Assembly: GCA_964392765.1 (NCBI GenBank)
Contig: CAYMRF010000001.1
Location: 1 to 64,000 of the forward strand
DNA length: 64,000 bases
DNA from: BTUB01 sp964392765
GTDB taxonomy: Bacteria; Babelota; Babeliae; Babelales; Vermiphilaceae
Direction: 5' to 3'
Every line of letters begins with the position of its first letter. Within the stretch, counting starts at the first letter, position 1. The notes beneath the pieces are model-generated. The model saw only the letters and a program-made list of their open reading frames with translations. It searched no databases and was not told where the DNA came from. Positions 1 to 8,221 of this stretch are shown one piece after another. A program made the translations under genes and the position numbers.

Positions 1-130
1 GCATTATTTAATTATGATTACTGAAGATATCGGCAAAGAGCTTAATTGGGATCAAGAAAAAATATCGAGTGAATTTGAAATTCTTTATGCACAAGCAGTA
101 AAAATTCGCAACTCATCAGCAAAGAGATGA
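1..130 (+). CDS. C-terminal end of a GlpD-like glycerol-3-phosphate dehydrogenase (partial)
   Basis: The open frame enters from the left edge (first full codon at base 2) and stops at TGA 128-130, giving about 42 residues. It reads ...MITEDIGKELNWDQEKI..., a helical pattern like the C-terminal cap of aerobic glycerol-3-phosphate dehydrogenase (GlpD), where a short helix, a '(F/L)NW' turn and a lysine- and glutamate-rich helix close the protein. The catalytic FAD domain lies outside the window, so the identity is a suggestion from a short tail only. Another protein with a similar helical tail cannot be excluded. Confidence 0.45.
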   Translation, partial: HYLIMITEDIGKELNWDQEKISSEFEILYAQAVKIRNSSAKR

Positions 131-220
131 TATTACTAAAAGGACCTAGGATCCATTTGCAACTGTAATATTTATTTCCTCTCTGTTCGCATGCTAGGGT
201 AAAGCAAAAAGTTGTTACCC

Positions 221-1516
221 ATGAAAAATACAAATTCTTCTCGTATGCGCGTTGGGATCATCGGCGCAGGCGCTTCCGGGCTCACTACCGCTTGGCTTCT
301 TGATGAACATTATGATGTTACTATTTTTGAAAAAGAAGATAGATTAGGCGGCCATGTTTGCACCATTCCCGTATCAGTAAATGGCAAAACCATTAATGTT
401 GAGGCAGGCGCAGAATTTTTTTCTGATATGATGTTTAATACTTTTAATAAATTATTAAACGTGCTTAAGGTGCGCACACGGCAATTTCCTCTTACTTACA
501 CCTTTTATAACACCAATACTGATCAACAAATTGTGCTGCCCCCCATTCATAATAAAACCATCTCTTGGCAATCATTAAAACCTCATGCAATTTTTGATCT
601 CACACAATTAAGCCATTTTATTAATGCCGGCAAAAATATTATTGAGATGCAAGATTACGATATTTCATTAAGCGATTTTGCTGACACTTTAATGCTCACA
701 CAAGAATTTAAAGATCATTTTTTGTATCCTTTTTTTGCCGCATCATGGGGCACCAGTTCTGAAGAAATTAAAAAATTTGCTGCATACGATATTCTTAAAT
801 GGGCCCTTATTAATGAGCCTGCCAATTTTCAAGCTGCTCATTGGAATGAGATCGAGGGCGGCATGAAAACCTATATTGATTCACTGGCTGGGCAACTTAA
901 AAATACCCAAGTAACCCACTCGGCAGAAATTACCGATATCACGTATGCCGATAATCAATACACCCTTGCGCAAGCGAATGGAAAGAAACAAAACTTTGAT
1001 CATATTATTATTGCCACGAATGCTGAGATTGCAAAAAATTTATTGAAAAATATTACCCATGCGCAAAACCTTCAATCTATTCTTGGCAGTATAGAATATT
1101 TTTATACCACTATTGCTATTCACGGTGACCCCCGGTTTATGCCCGCAAATGAAGCGGATTGGTCTGTGGCCAATATTCGCTATGATGGAGTAAATAGCGC
1201 ACTCACGATTTGCAAACCATGGATGAAAGAAGCTCAGGTATTTAGAAGTTGGATTAGCTTACCGGTAGGCGTATCAGCAGAAAATGCAATGCCTAATCCG
1301 GTGTATGATGTGCGTCACTTTTATCACCCCAAAGCCAATTATAGTTATTTTGCTGCACAAAAGGAGCTGGCAAAATTGCAAGGGAATCACAACCTTTGGA
1401 TTGCGGGATTTTATACCCATGATACCGACTCGCACAACAATGCCATTGTTTCGGCTATAAATATTGCACAACAACTTGCACCGGAATCTGAACGCCTCAA
1501 AGCATTAACCTCTTGA
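221..1516 (+). CDS. FAD-dependent amine-oxidase-like oxidoreductase
   Basis: A protein of 431 aa with an N-terminal Rossmann dinucleotide-binding motif (VGIIGAGASGLTTAWLL, about residues 9-25), then the second acidic strand end (FEKEDRLGGH) that binds the FAD ribose, and a C-terminal FAD-closing segment (LWIAGFYTHD). This layout is that of the predicted NAD/FAD-binding amine-oxidase-like family often found with cyclopropane fatty acid genes; no such partner is seen here. ATG 221 is preferred; TTG 212 in the same frame and ATG 245 just before the Rossmann strand are alternatives. The substrate is unknown. It probably acts in the cytoplasm, as no signal peptide is seen. Confidence 0.75.
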   Translation: MKNTNSSRMRVGIIGAGASGLTTAWLLDEHYDVTIFEKEDRLGGHVCTIPVSVNGKTINVEAGAEFFSDMMFNTFNKLLNVLKVRTRQFPLTYTFYNTNTDQQIVLPPIHNKTISWQSLKPHAIFDLTQLSHFINAGKNIIEMQDYDISLSDFADTLMLTQEFKDHFLYPFFAASWGTSSEEIKKFAAYDILKWALINEPANFQAAHWNEIEGGMKTYIDSLAGQLKNTQVTHSAEITDITYADNQYTLAQANGKKQNFDHIIIATNAEIAKNLLKNITHAQNLQSILGSIEYFYTTIAIHGDPRFMPANEADWSVANIRYDGVNSALTICKPWMKEAQVFRSWISLPVGVSAENAMPNPVYDVRHFYHPKANYSYFAAQKELAKLQGNHNLWIAGFYTHDTDSHNNAIVSAINIAQQLAPESERLKALTS

Positions 1517-1590
1517 AATTCAAAAAAAAATTTATTACTTAATATTAATGAATGATCTTAATAATCCTTTAATTATAGGAGGCATTACAA

Positions 1591-2199
1591 ATGCTTGTTG
1601 TTAATAAACAATTGCTGCTTTCTTTACTTATCGGCACCTCATGTATTGCAGCGCCAAAATCTCTTTTTGAAGAGATGATAGAAGAAGTAAATGAGATTCA
1701 GGCTCGTTTTGAGCGTCGCATGAATCGCGTTCATGAAGAGATGAAAAAAGCAATGGATGCACCACTCAATAACGGCATTGATACCCCAATACTGGCAATC
1801 AATGAAAACAAGATGAATAACGAGGTTGAAATTACTCTTCATCCGCTGGCAATCAAAGAAAAAAGCATTGATGCCTCAATGGACCATGATACTAATGCCA
1901 TGATCATTACTACACCTTCCGGCTCACTTCATCTTCAAACTAATCGCCATATTTTATATGCTGGCTTTACTCATCAGCTAAAACAAGAGCTCGATCAAAA
2001 AGGCAACAAAGCTCAGGCGCTGATGAGCAGCTACAGTCAAAACGCCAAAACGTTAAGCTCTGAACTTGCTTTGGAAGAATCTCATATTGAATATGATCAA
2101 ACTGCACAAAAGCTAATGGTTTCAATTCCGTTTCGCAAGAAACTAGTAACCAAAATTCCCGTTACTATAAAGGAAGTAAGTAAAGCCGAAGAGAAATAA
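1591..2199 (+). CDS. secreted protein with small-heat-shock (Hsp20)-like C-terminal half
   Basis: A protein of 202 aa. AGGAGG at 1577-1582 sits 8 nt before the ATG. A signal peptide (about 1-20, ending CIAA) is followed by a charged amphipathic helix (FEEMIEEVNEIQARFERRMN) and then a beta-rich region. The end reads ...IEYDQTAQKLMVSIPFRKK...KIPVTIKE, like the last strands of the alpha-crystallin domain plus a downstream I-P-V motif. Classical Hsp20 proteins are cytoplasmic; this one would act in the periplasm or outside the cell. The family call rests on strand pattern only. A strong terminator follows, so the gene is probably monocistronic. Confidence 0.6.
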   Translation: MLVVNKQLLLSLLIGTSCIAAPKSLFEEMIEEVNEIQARFERRMNRVHEEMKKAMDAPLNNGIDTPILAINENKMNNEVEITLHPLAIKEKSIDASMDHDTNAMIITTPSGSLHLQTNRHILYAGFTHQLKQELDQKGNKAQALMSSYSQNAKTLSSELALEESHIEYDQTAQKLMVSIPFRKKLVTKIPVTIKEVSKAEEK

Positions 2200-2211
2200 A
2201 AGAATATTTTA

Positions 2212-2254
2212 AACCAAAAAAGGGCACGATACAAAAATCGTGCCCTTTTTTTTA
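2212..2254. terminator. bidirectional rho-independent terminator
   Basis: AGGGCACGAT (2221-2230) and its exact complement ATCGTGCCCT (2237-2246) form a 10-bp stem with a 6-nt loop, flanked by an A run on the left and eight T on the right. It can end transcription of the gene at 1591-2199 and of the converging gene at 2271-3410. Confidence 0.9.
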
Positions 2255-2270
2255 GTTTCATTTTTTAAAA

Positions 2271-3410
2271 TTATACCAATTCAAGACCTGCAATGAGCGT
2301 AATAGCAAGTCCAGCTATTGAAGGCGTCAAACGTAACGCAATGAGATCAGTTTGATTCACGGGGAATGTATTTACTAAATTACTCACGGTACCAAGCCCT
2401 GTGATAGTAACTGAAACACCCGTTGGATTCCATGTGGTTCCTGCATCTGGCGAAACATACACTTCAGCTGTTATTGAATCACCAAGAATTCCTGTAAAAT
2501 TTGAAACATTTATTACTAAATTTCTTAATGTTCCCGCGCGTGCTGCAGCAAATCCAAGTGTATCAACGCCTGCCACTGATAGTGCTTGCGATGTGCCAAA
2601 TCCTAAATCTGCACCCAATAACCCAAAGCCAACGCCTGCAATAACTGTTGCTCCAAATGGAATAACCGTGCCGGCACTATTAATCACGCCGCTTGCATTA
2701 ATATTACCGCAGACATTTAAATCGCCCGCAATACCCACGCCACCGCCAACAACGAGTGCGCCCGATGAGCAGCTGGTACTCGCACCGGTATTATTTACCA
2801 TTAATGGTCCGCTAAAGCTTCCGGTTCCGCATACATTTAAATTACCACCAATACCAACGCCGCCCGCAACCACTAATGCGCCGGTTCCACAGCTAGTACT
2901 TTGAGTAGTATCTTGAATGCTCAATGGTCCTGTTCCTAATGCGCCCGTGGCACCGGTTGCGCCAGTATTTCCGGTTGATCCTAATGCTCCTGCCGCGCCT
3001 GCTGTTCCGGCAGCGCCAGTTGCACCGGTATTTCCTGTTGCACCCGTATTACCAGTTGCACCGGTATTACCAGTACTGCCCGTGTTTCCTGTTGCGCCGG
3101 TTGAGCCCGTGGATCCCGTAGCGCCCGTCGCCCCTGTGCAGCAGGGGCCCGTTGCCCCACGAAGGCCGGTGAGTCCGGTGATTCCTGATGCGCTCAGAAT
3201 ACCGCATACCGTGAGGTTTCCCGCCACTTGCACGTTTCCGGTTGCGCACACATTTCCCGTACGTAAACTTTCATCGACTATTAAATTGCAAAATCTTGCA
3301 GCACCCGTGAGCGGTGGGCAAACTGTTGGGCATGCTGCTCTTAAATGTCCTGCAAAAAGTAATCCCAACATGGCTACTATTTGCTTACTACCAATAGAAA
3401 AAATTCTCAT
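2271..3410 (-). CDS. secreted collagen-like repeat surface protein
   Basis: A protein of 379 aa, with AAGGAGT before the ATG. A signal peptide (to about residue 25, HLRAA) is followed by a short Cys-rich head, then about 80 residues of Gly-X-Thr/Ala collagen triplets (GATGATGSTGSTGATGNTG-type). Next come two copies of a module (STSCxxGALVVxGGVGIxGxLNVCG) typical of trimeric fibres and phage or amoebal-virus tail proteins, and a hydrophobic beta-rich C-terminal domain of the kind that trimerises exosporium collagen-like proteins. The likely product is a trimeric surface fibre used in host contact; function is inferred. It is next to another Cys-rich envelope gene (3440-4339). Confidence 0.8.
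   Translation of the reverse strand: MRIFSIGSKQIVAMLGLLFAGHLRAACPTVCPPLTGAARFCNLIVDESLRTGNVCATGNVQVAGNLTVCGILSASGITGLTGLRGATGPCCTGATGATGSTGSTGATGNTGSTGNTGATGNTGATGNTGATGAAGTAGAAGALGSTGNTGATGATGALGTGPLSIQDTTQSTSCGTGALVVAGGVGIGGNLNVCGTGSFSGPLMVNNTGASTSCSSGALVVGGGVGIAGDLNVCGNINASGVINSAGTVIPFGATVIAGVGFGLLGADLGFGTSQALSVAGVDTLGFAAARAGTLRNLVINVSNFTGILGDSITAEVYVSPDAGTTWNPTGVSVTITGLGTVSNLVNTFPVNQTDLIALRLTPSIAGLAITLIAGLELV
2935..3186 (-). repeat. collagen triplet (Gly-X-Thr) coding repeat
   Basis: 9-nt periodic DNA encoding consecutive Gly-X-Y triplets, mostly GAT, GNT and GST. Such repeats change length easily by slippage, so strains may differ in stalk length. The GC-rich, stop-poor repeats also create long but meaningless frames on the + strand. 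Confidence 0.85.
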
Positions 3411-3439
3411 AAAAACTCCTTAATTTTGAGAAAGGTATA

Positions 3440-4339
3440 TTAAAAACTATATTTGAGGCCTAAAGTAATAGGGAAAAATATTTGAGTAGATGAACCGCCG
3501 ACAATAAAACCGAGCGGACGAAGTTCAGGCAACACTTGATCAGCAACACAGCCTGCAAACGCGATATTAGTAATGTTTGCGCATGGGCCACACGTAGCAA
3601 TAACTTCTGCTGTTAACACGAACGTTACGCAATCACACCAGCAATACTGCAATCCTAAATTTCCACCGCCTGCAACATTGGTACGTTTACCAAATAGCAC
3701 CAATGAATCACTCGTGAAGGTAGCTGCGCACGCATTAGAAAGTGATGACGTGATAAGCCTGAAATTTACCTCTTTATGGTGAACTAAACCGATTTGCCCG
3801 CCTAAAAAGAATGATGCGCATGAGCACCAACAGGGGTTAAAGTAATAGCGGCCGCCCACATAAAAATCATAAAAGCGGTATTTTGAAAGAGAATTAAAAA
3901 CAAACTGAGGCCGCGCTACAAAAAGAGGAAGCGTAATGGTGGGCTGAACGGTAAAATCATTTTTTGCATTTGCTTGGCGATAATTTGCCGCTACATATAC
4001 CTCAAAACAATCAGTGAGGTTATACCCAATAAGCCCGCCTACCGTCCATGGTAATTTATAAAGATTATTAAATTTTGGCATTTCAAATAACGGAACAACG
4101 GGTCCTACTGTGCTATTTGGGCATCCCAATGATGCGTTGCAACTAATAGCAGAAAACGTATTTCTTTGTGACCAAATAATGGGAGCAATGCCTGCTTGCA
4201 CTTGAAGATTAAAACAGCTGCAACATTCATTATATTCACATGATGAATTCGAAACGTAAGAACCATCAAATGCTTGCATTCCCGCGGCAAAACATAAAAA
4301 TAGTCCTATAAGAATTCGTTCTTTTAATACAGAACTCAC
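3440..4339 (-). CDS. cysteine-rich outer-membrane beta-barrel-like protein
   Basis: A protein of 299 aa starting at GTG 4339, preceded by AAGGAGCGCTT. A signal peptide (FLCFAAGMQA) is followed by a Cys-rich N-terminus (CEYNECCSC) and alternating hydrophobic/polar strands such as VGGLIGYNLTDCFEVYVAAN and FYDFYVGGRYYF. The last residue is Phe after ITLGLKYSF, the usual C-terminal signal of outer-membrane barrels. The many Cys pairs suggest disulfide cross-linking, as in chlamydial envelopes; this is an inference. It lies 29 nt downstream of nothing on its own strand but just upstream (in transcription) of the collagen-like gene, with which it may be co-transcribed. Confidence 0.7.
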   Translation of the reverse strand: MSSVLKERILIGLFLCFAAGMQAFDGSYVSNSSCEYNECCSCFNLQVQAGIAPIIWSQRNTFSAISCNASLGCPNSTVGPVVPLFEMPKFNNLYKLPWTVGGLIGYNLTDCFEVYVAANYRQANAKNDFTVQPTITLPLFVARPQFVFNSLSKYRFYDFYVGGRYYFNPCWCSCASFFLGGQIGLVHHKEVNFRLITSSLSNACAATFTSDSLVLFGKRTNVAGGGNLGLQYCWCDCVTFVLTAEVIATCGPCANITNIAFAGCVADQVLPELRPLGFIVGGSSTQIFFPITLGLKYSF

Positions 4340-4519
4340 AAGCGCTCCTTTTTTTAAATAGTAAGTAAAACATTCTTAACTTCATTAACACATTAAAGTA
4401 ACCTTGTAAGCTTTTCATTTACAAGACTTTTCTATTTAACCCACTGTATTATACTTATCATAGATAAAATTCTTTGGAATAGCGTAGCCTATCACCGATC
4501 ACAAAGGCATAATAAAGTC

Positions 4520-5656
4520 ATGATACAAACTCCTCACACGTGGATAGAAATCAGCAAAAGCGCCCTCGAGCATAATCTTAAAGCCTACAAAAGTGCTATT
4601 GGCTCAAGTGCATTGGGAGTAGTAGTAAAAAGTAACGCATATGGCCATGGCATTGTTGAAGTGGGCAAAATATGCCAAGAAAGTTCGTATGCCGATTGGC
4701 TTATGGTTGCAACACTTTCTGAAGCAATGGTATTACGCGCCGCGGGCATCACCAAACCAATTTTAGTAATCTATTTTATTGATGAAGATCCACGTAAATT
4801 AGTGGCGCATGATATTGATGCAATGGTTTCCGACTGGCAAACTCTCAATGATCTGAATGAAATTGGCATCGCTGCACAAAAAAAATGTAATGTTCACCTT
4901 AAAATTGATAGTGGCATGTCTCGCTTTGGATTTTTGCCGCATGAAATTATTGCAGTATTGCAAAAAGCGCAACAAATGCCGGGCATTCATATCAATGGCA
5001 TCTATAGCCATTTAGCCCAAGCTGCCAATCCTGATCAAAGTTTTAATCGCGAACAAGAAGCCGCATTTTCCAAAGTGCTTGATGCTATTGCTACCCATGG
5101 CATCGAAATTCCCTATAAACATATTTCTAATTCAGCGGCATCCACAGCATTGCATGCACCGCAAACCAATATGGTGCGGGTAGGATTGGGCACGTATGGC
5201 TGGTGGCCGTCACAATCAAATAAAGATATCACGCAAGAAAAATATTTTGATTTTGATTTAAAACCGGTGCTCACGTTTAAAACGCGCATATTTCAAATTC
5301 GCCATTTAGCTGCCGATCAATTTGTGGGCTACGATCGTACCTATAAAACGAGCAAACCAACAACTATTGCCGTGCTTCCGGTGGGCTACTATGATGGCTA
5401 TGATCGCCGCTTGAGTAGCAAAGGCATTTTACTTATTAATAATCAGTATGCTCCGGTAATTGGCATTATTGCCATGACAACCACACTTGTTGATATTACT
5501 CATATTTCGGATGCAAAAGTTGGCGACGAAGTAATCTTAATGGGCGATTATGAAAAAATTACACCCACGCAACTTGCCAATATTGTGGGAAGTTTTAATC
5601 CACGAGAAATTCTCACGCGATTAAATCCGATGATTCCCCGAATAGTAATTGATTAA
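4520..5656 (+). CDS. alr: alanine racemase
   Basis: A protein of 378 aa, the normal family length. It interconverts L- and D-alanine with PLP for peptidoglycan. The PLP lysine is in VVVKSNAYGHG (Lys37), in the N-terminal TIM barrel. The catalytic tyrosine of the C-terminal beta domain is in GYDRTYKTSKP, followed by VLPVGYYDGYDRRLS. HISNSAAS and VRVGLGTYG are further family motifs. The next gene starts 15 nt after the stop. The presence of alr implies that the organism makes D-Ala and therefore peptidoglycan. Confidence 0.96.
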   Translation: MIQTPHTWIEISKSALEHNLKAYKSAIGSSALGVVVKSNAYGHGIVEVGKICQESSYADWLMVATLSEAMVLRAAGITKPILVIYFIDEDPRKLVAHDIDAMVSDWQTLNDLNEIGIAAQKKCNVHLKIDSGMSRFGFLPHEIIAVLQKAQQMPGIHINGIYSHLAQAANPDQSFNREQEAAFSKVLDAIATHGIEIPYKHISNSAASTALHAPQTNMVRVGLGTYGWWPSQSNKDITQEKYFDFDLKPVLTFKTRIFQIRHLAADQFVGYDRTYKTSKPTTIAVLPVGYYDGYDRRLSSKGILLINNQYAPVIGIIAMTTTLVDITHISDAKVGDEVILMGDYEKITPTQLANIVGSFNPREILTRLNPMIPRIVID

Positions 5657-5671
5657 TTGCTGAGGAGTGTT

Positions 5672-6505
5672 ATGGAAAATTTTGATTTTTCTCAACAATT
5701 TTATGCACTAACTTCTGTGGGCAAACCTTCTGCAGGCATCTGCAAACTTTTACAAAAATTTAATTTACCAGAAAATGACATCGATGCGATCGTAACCGCA
5801 ACTCAAAAAGAGTGGCTGCGAACGCCCGGCAAAGAACGTTGGGATGCCCAAGACCCTTATGCCGCTCGCAAGGATGAATTACTGCCATTCTTTAAAGAAG
5901 CAGGAGTTGTAGGGGAAGTGAAACCTCAAGCCAAAGAGTTTGATTATGCAATCATCATGGGTGCGTTTATGCCTCGAATGCAAGTGCGTATTGAGCATAC
6001 TAAAAAACTTTGGAATGAAGGATATCGGTTTAAACAGATCGTATTATTGGGTGCTGAACGAGCGCTCGTTCCTCAACAAGAATTTATTGAAACCTTTGGC
6101 CGCGCTCCTGTTCCTCAAACCGAATATGAAATGATACAATGGGTTTATGCGCATGCAGATCTTCCTCATGAAATGAAACAGGTAAAAACCACATTCATTA
6201 ATACCCCAAATACTATTGATGCGAATGGCCAAATAATGCGCGCTAAAACAGGGGACACCATCAAAGCATGGCTTGCAACCAATCCAAAACCAGGAACATG
6301 CTTAATTATTTCCAACCAACCGCAAGCATACTATTATCCTGCAGTGGCAAGAACATTATTACCTGAAACTTTTAAAGTAGCTCAGACTGCTTGCGCCTTA
6401 AATGAAAATGCTCGGATATGCGAAATTCTTGATGCATTAGCGCGCTGGGTTTATCAAGAAAACGAATTGCTAAAAAAACAATCCAAAACCCATGAAATCA
6501 AATAA
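5672..6505 (+). CDS. conserved protein of unknown function, paralogue 1 (uninterrupted)
   Basis: A protein of 277 aa. GAGGAG at 5662-5667 fixes the ATG at 5672; an upstream TTG at 5657 is unlikely. No signal peptide. The core FDYAIIMGAF...RIEHTKKLWNEG...QIVLLGAERAL resembles the alpha/beta pattern of DUF218/SanA-like proteins (a hydrophobic strand, a helix with an Arg, then ivLLG), but this is weak. It is about one-third identical by eye to the next gene along its whole length, including PKPG(T/S)CL(I/L)IS and the C-terminal LARW(V/L)YQE. It overlaps that gene by 14 nt, so the pair is probably translated together. Confidence 0.75.
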   Translation: MENFDFSQQFYALTSVGKPSAGICKLLQKFNLPENDIDAIVTATQKEWLRTPGKERWDAQDPYAARKDELLPFFKEAGVVGEVKPQAKEFDYAIIMGAFMPRMQVRIEHTKKLWNEGYRFKQIVLLGAERALVPQQEFIETFGRAPVPQTEYEMIQWVYAHADLPHEMKQVKTTFINTPNTIDANGQIMRAKTGDTIKAWLATNPKPGTCLIISNQPQAYYYPAVARTLLPETFKVAQTACALNENARICEILDALARWVYQENELLKKQSKTHEIK

Positions 6506-7346
6506 ATTTTCAGAATTAATTCTCACGCACGATTTACAACCAACGCGGGGACTTAAACAAGTGCTCGCGTTTTTTTCTATCAATCCCCATCAACCCATTG
6601 AAAGTATCATCCGAATCACGCAAGAAAAGTGGTTGCGTGGCCCCATTGAGCGATGGCAGATTGCACAAAAAACGCCCATTACTCCGCAAGTGCACCAATT
6701 ATTTTCTGAAATTGGCATGATAAGTGCCTTATATCCCACTGCAAAACACTATGATTATATTCTTCTTTTAGGCAGTGATTATGAGGGAACTCGAGCGCGT
6801 ATTAATTTTTTACGCATTCTTTTAGCAAATGGCATTCAAACTAAACAGATTGTGGCAATCGGCAGCGATCGCCCGCTAGATATCAATGAATTGCGATCAA
6901 ATTCATCCATCGGCACCACTGAAATAGAGATGATTAAAAAATTATTGGAAAGCGATGAGTCCTTCGCCCGTTCGGGTCGATGGAGCGCGAAGCGCGAATG
7001 GAGACCTCTCCACTCGGCTCCTTCGGATCCTCTATCGAGGCGAACGGAACGGGGAAATGTCACTTTCATCGAAGCAAAAGGCAAAACTCTTGCAGATGGA
7101 ACTTTTAAACGAGCTACCACGGCAGATACTTTTAATGCCTGGCTTGCAAGCGCTCCAAAACCAGGATCGTGTTTGCTTATTTCCGATCAACCATTTATTG
7201 GGTATCAAAATGCGGTTGCTCACTCGTTACTCAAAAATTTCTGGAATATTACCACAGTCGGCCCCGCTATTGACAATCAAACTACTCTGGAAGATCTTTT
7301 AGATACTTTGGCCCGTTGGCTATATCAGGAGACCAATCAAAAATAA
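6492..7346 (+). CDS. conserved protein of unknown function, paralogue 2, carrying an in-frame palindromic element
   Basis: A protein of 284 aa and a paralogue of the gene before it, with the same order of motifs: KWLRGP, HYDYILLLGSD, IVAIGSDRPL, PKPGSCLLIS, TLARWLYQE. Its start ATG lies inside the end of paralogue 1. Between EIEMIKKLLESDES and NVTFIEAKGK it has about 27 extra residues, rich in Arg, Ser and Pro, that paralogue 1 lacks. These are encoded exactly by the palindromic element at 6968-7047. The reading frame is intact, so the protein probably still folds with an added loop. Function is not recognised. Confidence 0.75.
   Translation: MKSNKFSELILTHDLQPTRGLKQVLAFFSINPHQPIESIIRITQEKWLRGPIERWQIAQKTPITPQVHQLFSEIGMISALYPTAKHYDYILLLGSDYEGTRARINFLRILLANGIQTKQIVAIGSDRPLDINELRSNSSIGTTEIEMIKKLLESDESFARSGRWSAKREWRPLHSAPSDPLSRRTERGNVTFIEAKGKTLADGTFKRATTADTFNAWLASAPKPGSCLLISDQPFIGYQNAVAHSLLKNFWNITTVGPAIDNQTTLEDLLDTLARWLYQETNQK
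6968..7047. repeat. intragenic palindromic element, copy A (80 nt)
   Basis: Ends CCGTTCG/CGAACGG are exact inverted repeats, continued after a GG/GG mismatch by TCGAT/ATCGA. Inside lie arm 1 (GCGC-GAA-GCGC), a central stem GAATGGAGA-CC-TCTCCACTC, and arm 2 (GGCTCC-TTC-GGATCC). The whole can fold into a four-way cloverleaf. It has no stop trinucleotide in any of the three + frames, which allows insertion into a gene. It encodes the extra loop of the host protein at about residues 159-186. Confidence 0.9.
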
Positions 7347-7357
7347 GTGAGTTTGGT

Positions 7358-8221
7358 ATGCAAGCAAAAACTTCGATGCATCTTTTTTTGTTTCTGATTG
7401 TTTCTTCAAATTCTTTGAGCGCAATGAGCGAAGCTCGTCAATTGGCAGAAATTCATGAGTCATCTCACCAGGCATATATTGAAAAATTTATAGATTCGTT
7501 AAAAACAGAAAAAGATTTTCAAAAATCGATTTATATTAATGGTGATTTTCCAGCTCTTCTTGAATTTGCTGCTTATGATAACATCGAAAATGTAAAAAGA
7601 ATTTTAGCTAAAAGGCCGCCATTAGATAAAATTACCAATTCTGATGGAGAAAATATTTTTCATATTTTAGCAAAAAATGGAAATTCAAAATTGATGCGCT
7701 GGGTTATTAAACATTGCGTACATGAAAATATAGATATCAGCTCAGCAATTAATGGTATTGAAAAAAATGATCTAAGAACTCCATTACACGTCGCTGCACG
7801 CAATTCCAGAACTGGGTGCTTAAAACTCTTGTTGCACTATGGAGCCAAAGTAGACTCTCTGAATAATGCAAACAATACCCCTCTTCATTTAGCAGCAGCA
7901 TCGAGTTTCCGGGGACGGCATAAAAGAGATCACACGGTGGATATTCTATGCAGAGCAAACGCAGCTCTCGCAATAAAAAATAAAGAAGATAGAACTCCTC
8001 AGGCATGCGCTGAAAAAGAAAAATACAGAACAACAACTGCAATTTTACGATATTATTCTTTATGTTCTCAGCTTAAGCCAATTGTACAGGATAAAAAAGA
8101 GCCTAATTATCTTCAACGATTACCGCTCGAGCTTTTGCTCATGGCATGCAGATTTTGCGCAACTACAGAATCTATCGCGCCAAAGCCACCTTCAGAAAAT
8201 CTACCCGCCTCTTCTCTTTGA
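7358..8221 (+). CDS. secreted ankyrin-repeat protein with an F-box-like C-terminal motif
   Basis: A protein of 287 aa from ATG 7358 (ATG 7376 also possible; upstream TTG 7316 would overlap the previous gene). A signal peptide (LFLFLIVSSNSLSAM) is followed by at least three ankyrin repeats: ENIFHILAKNGNSKLMRWVI, RTPLHVAARNSRTGCLKLLL-HYGAKVD, and NTPLHLAAASS...AALAIKNK. The end has LQRLPLELLLMACRF, which resembles the degenerate F-box (PRANC) at the end of poxviral and Wolbachia ankyrin proteins. The likely role is a secreted effector binding host proteins, possibly a ubiquitin-ligase adaptor; this is an inference. Its last 109 nt overlap the converging gene at 8113-8652. Confidence 0.8.
   Translation: MQAKTSMHLFLFLIVSSNSLSAMSEARQLAEIHESSHQAYIEKFIDSLKTEKDFQKSIYINGDFPALLEFAAYDNIENVKRILAKRPPLDKITNSDGENIFHILAKNGNSKLMRWVIKHCVHENIDISSAINGIEKNDLRTPLHVAARNSRTGCLKLLLHYGAKVDSLNNANNTPLHLAAASSFRGRHKRDHTVDILCRANAALAIKNKEDRTPQACAEKEKYRTTTAILRYYSLCSQLKPIVQDKKEPNYLQRLPLELLLMACRFCATTESIAPKPPSENLPASSL

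Noticed and set aside
2935..3186. Short regularly spaced repeats that could suggest a CRISPR array
   Set aside because: The 9-nt period is without unique spacers and encodes collagen triplets.
2401..3423. Long open frames on the + strand opposite the collagen-like gene
   Set aside because: They are Pro/Ala/Val-rich mirror images of the Gly-X-Thr codons; the minus-strand gene has a ribosome site, signal peptide and domains.
6968..7047. The cloverleaf-shaped element as a tRNA gene or tRNA-derived SINE
   Set aside because: It has four-way pairing of tRNA size but no T loop, D loop, anticodon loop or CCA.
6836..7223. Minus-strand frames across copy A of the palindrome
   Set aside because: The element lacks stops on several frames, which creates chance open frames; the plus-strand paralogue is clearly the gene.
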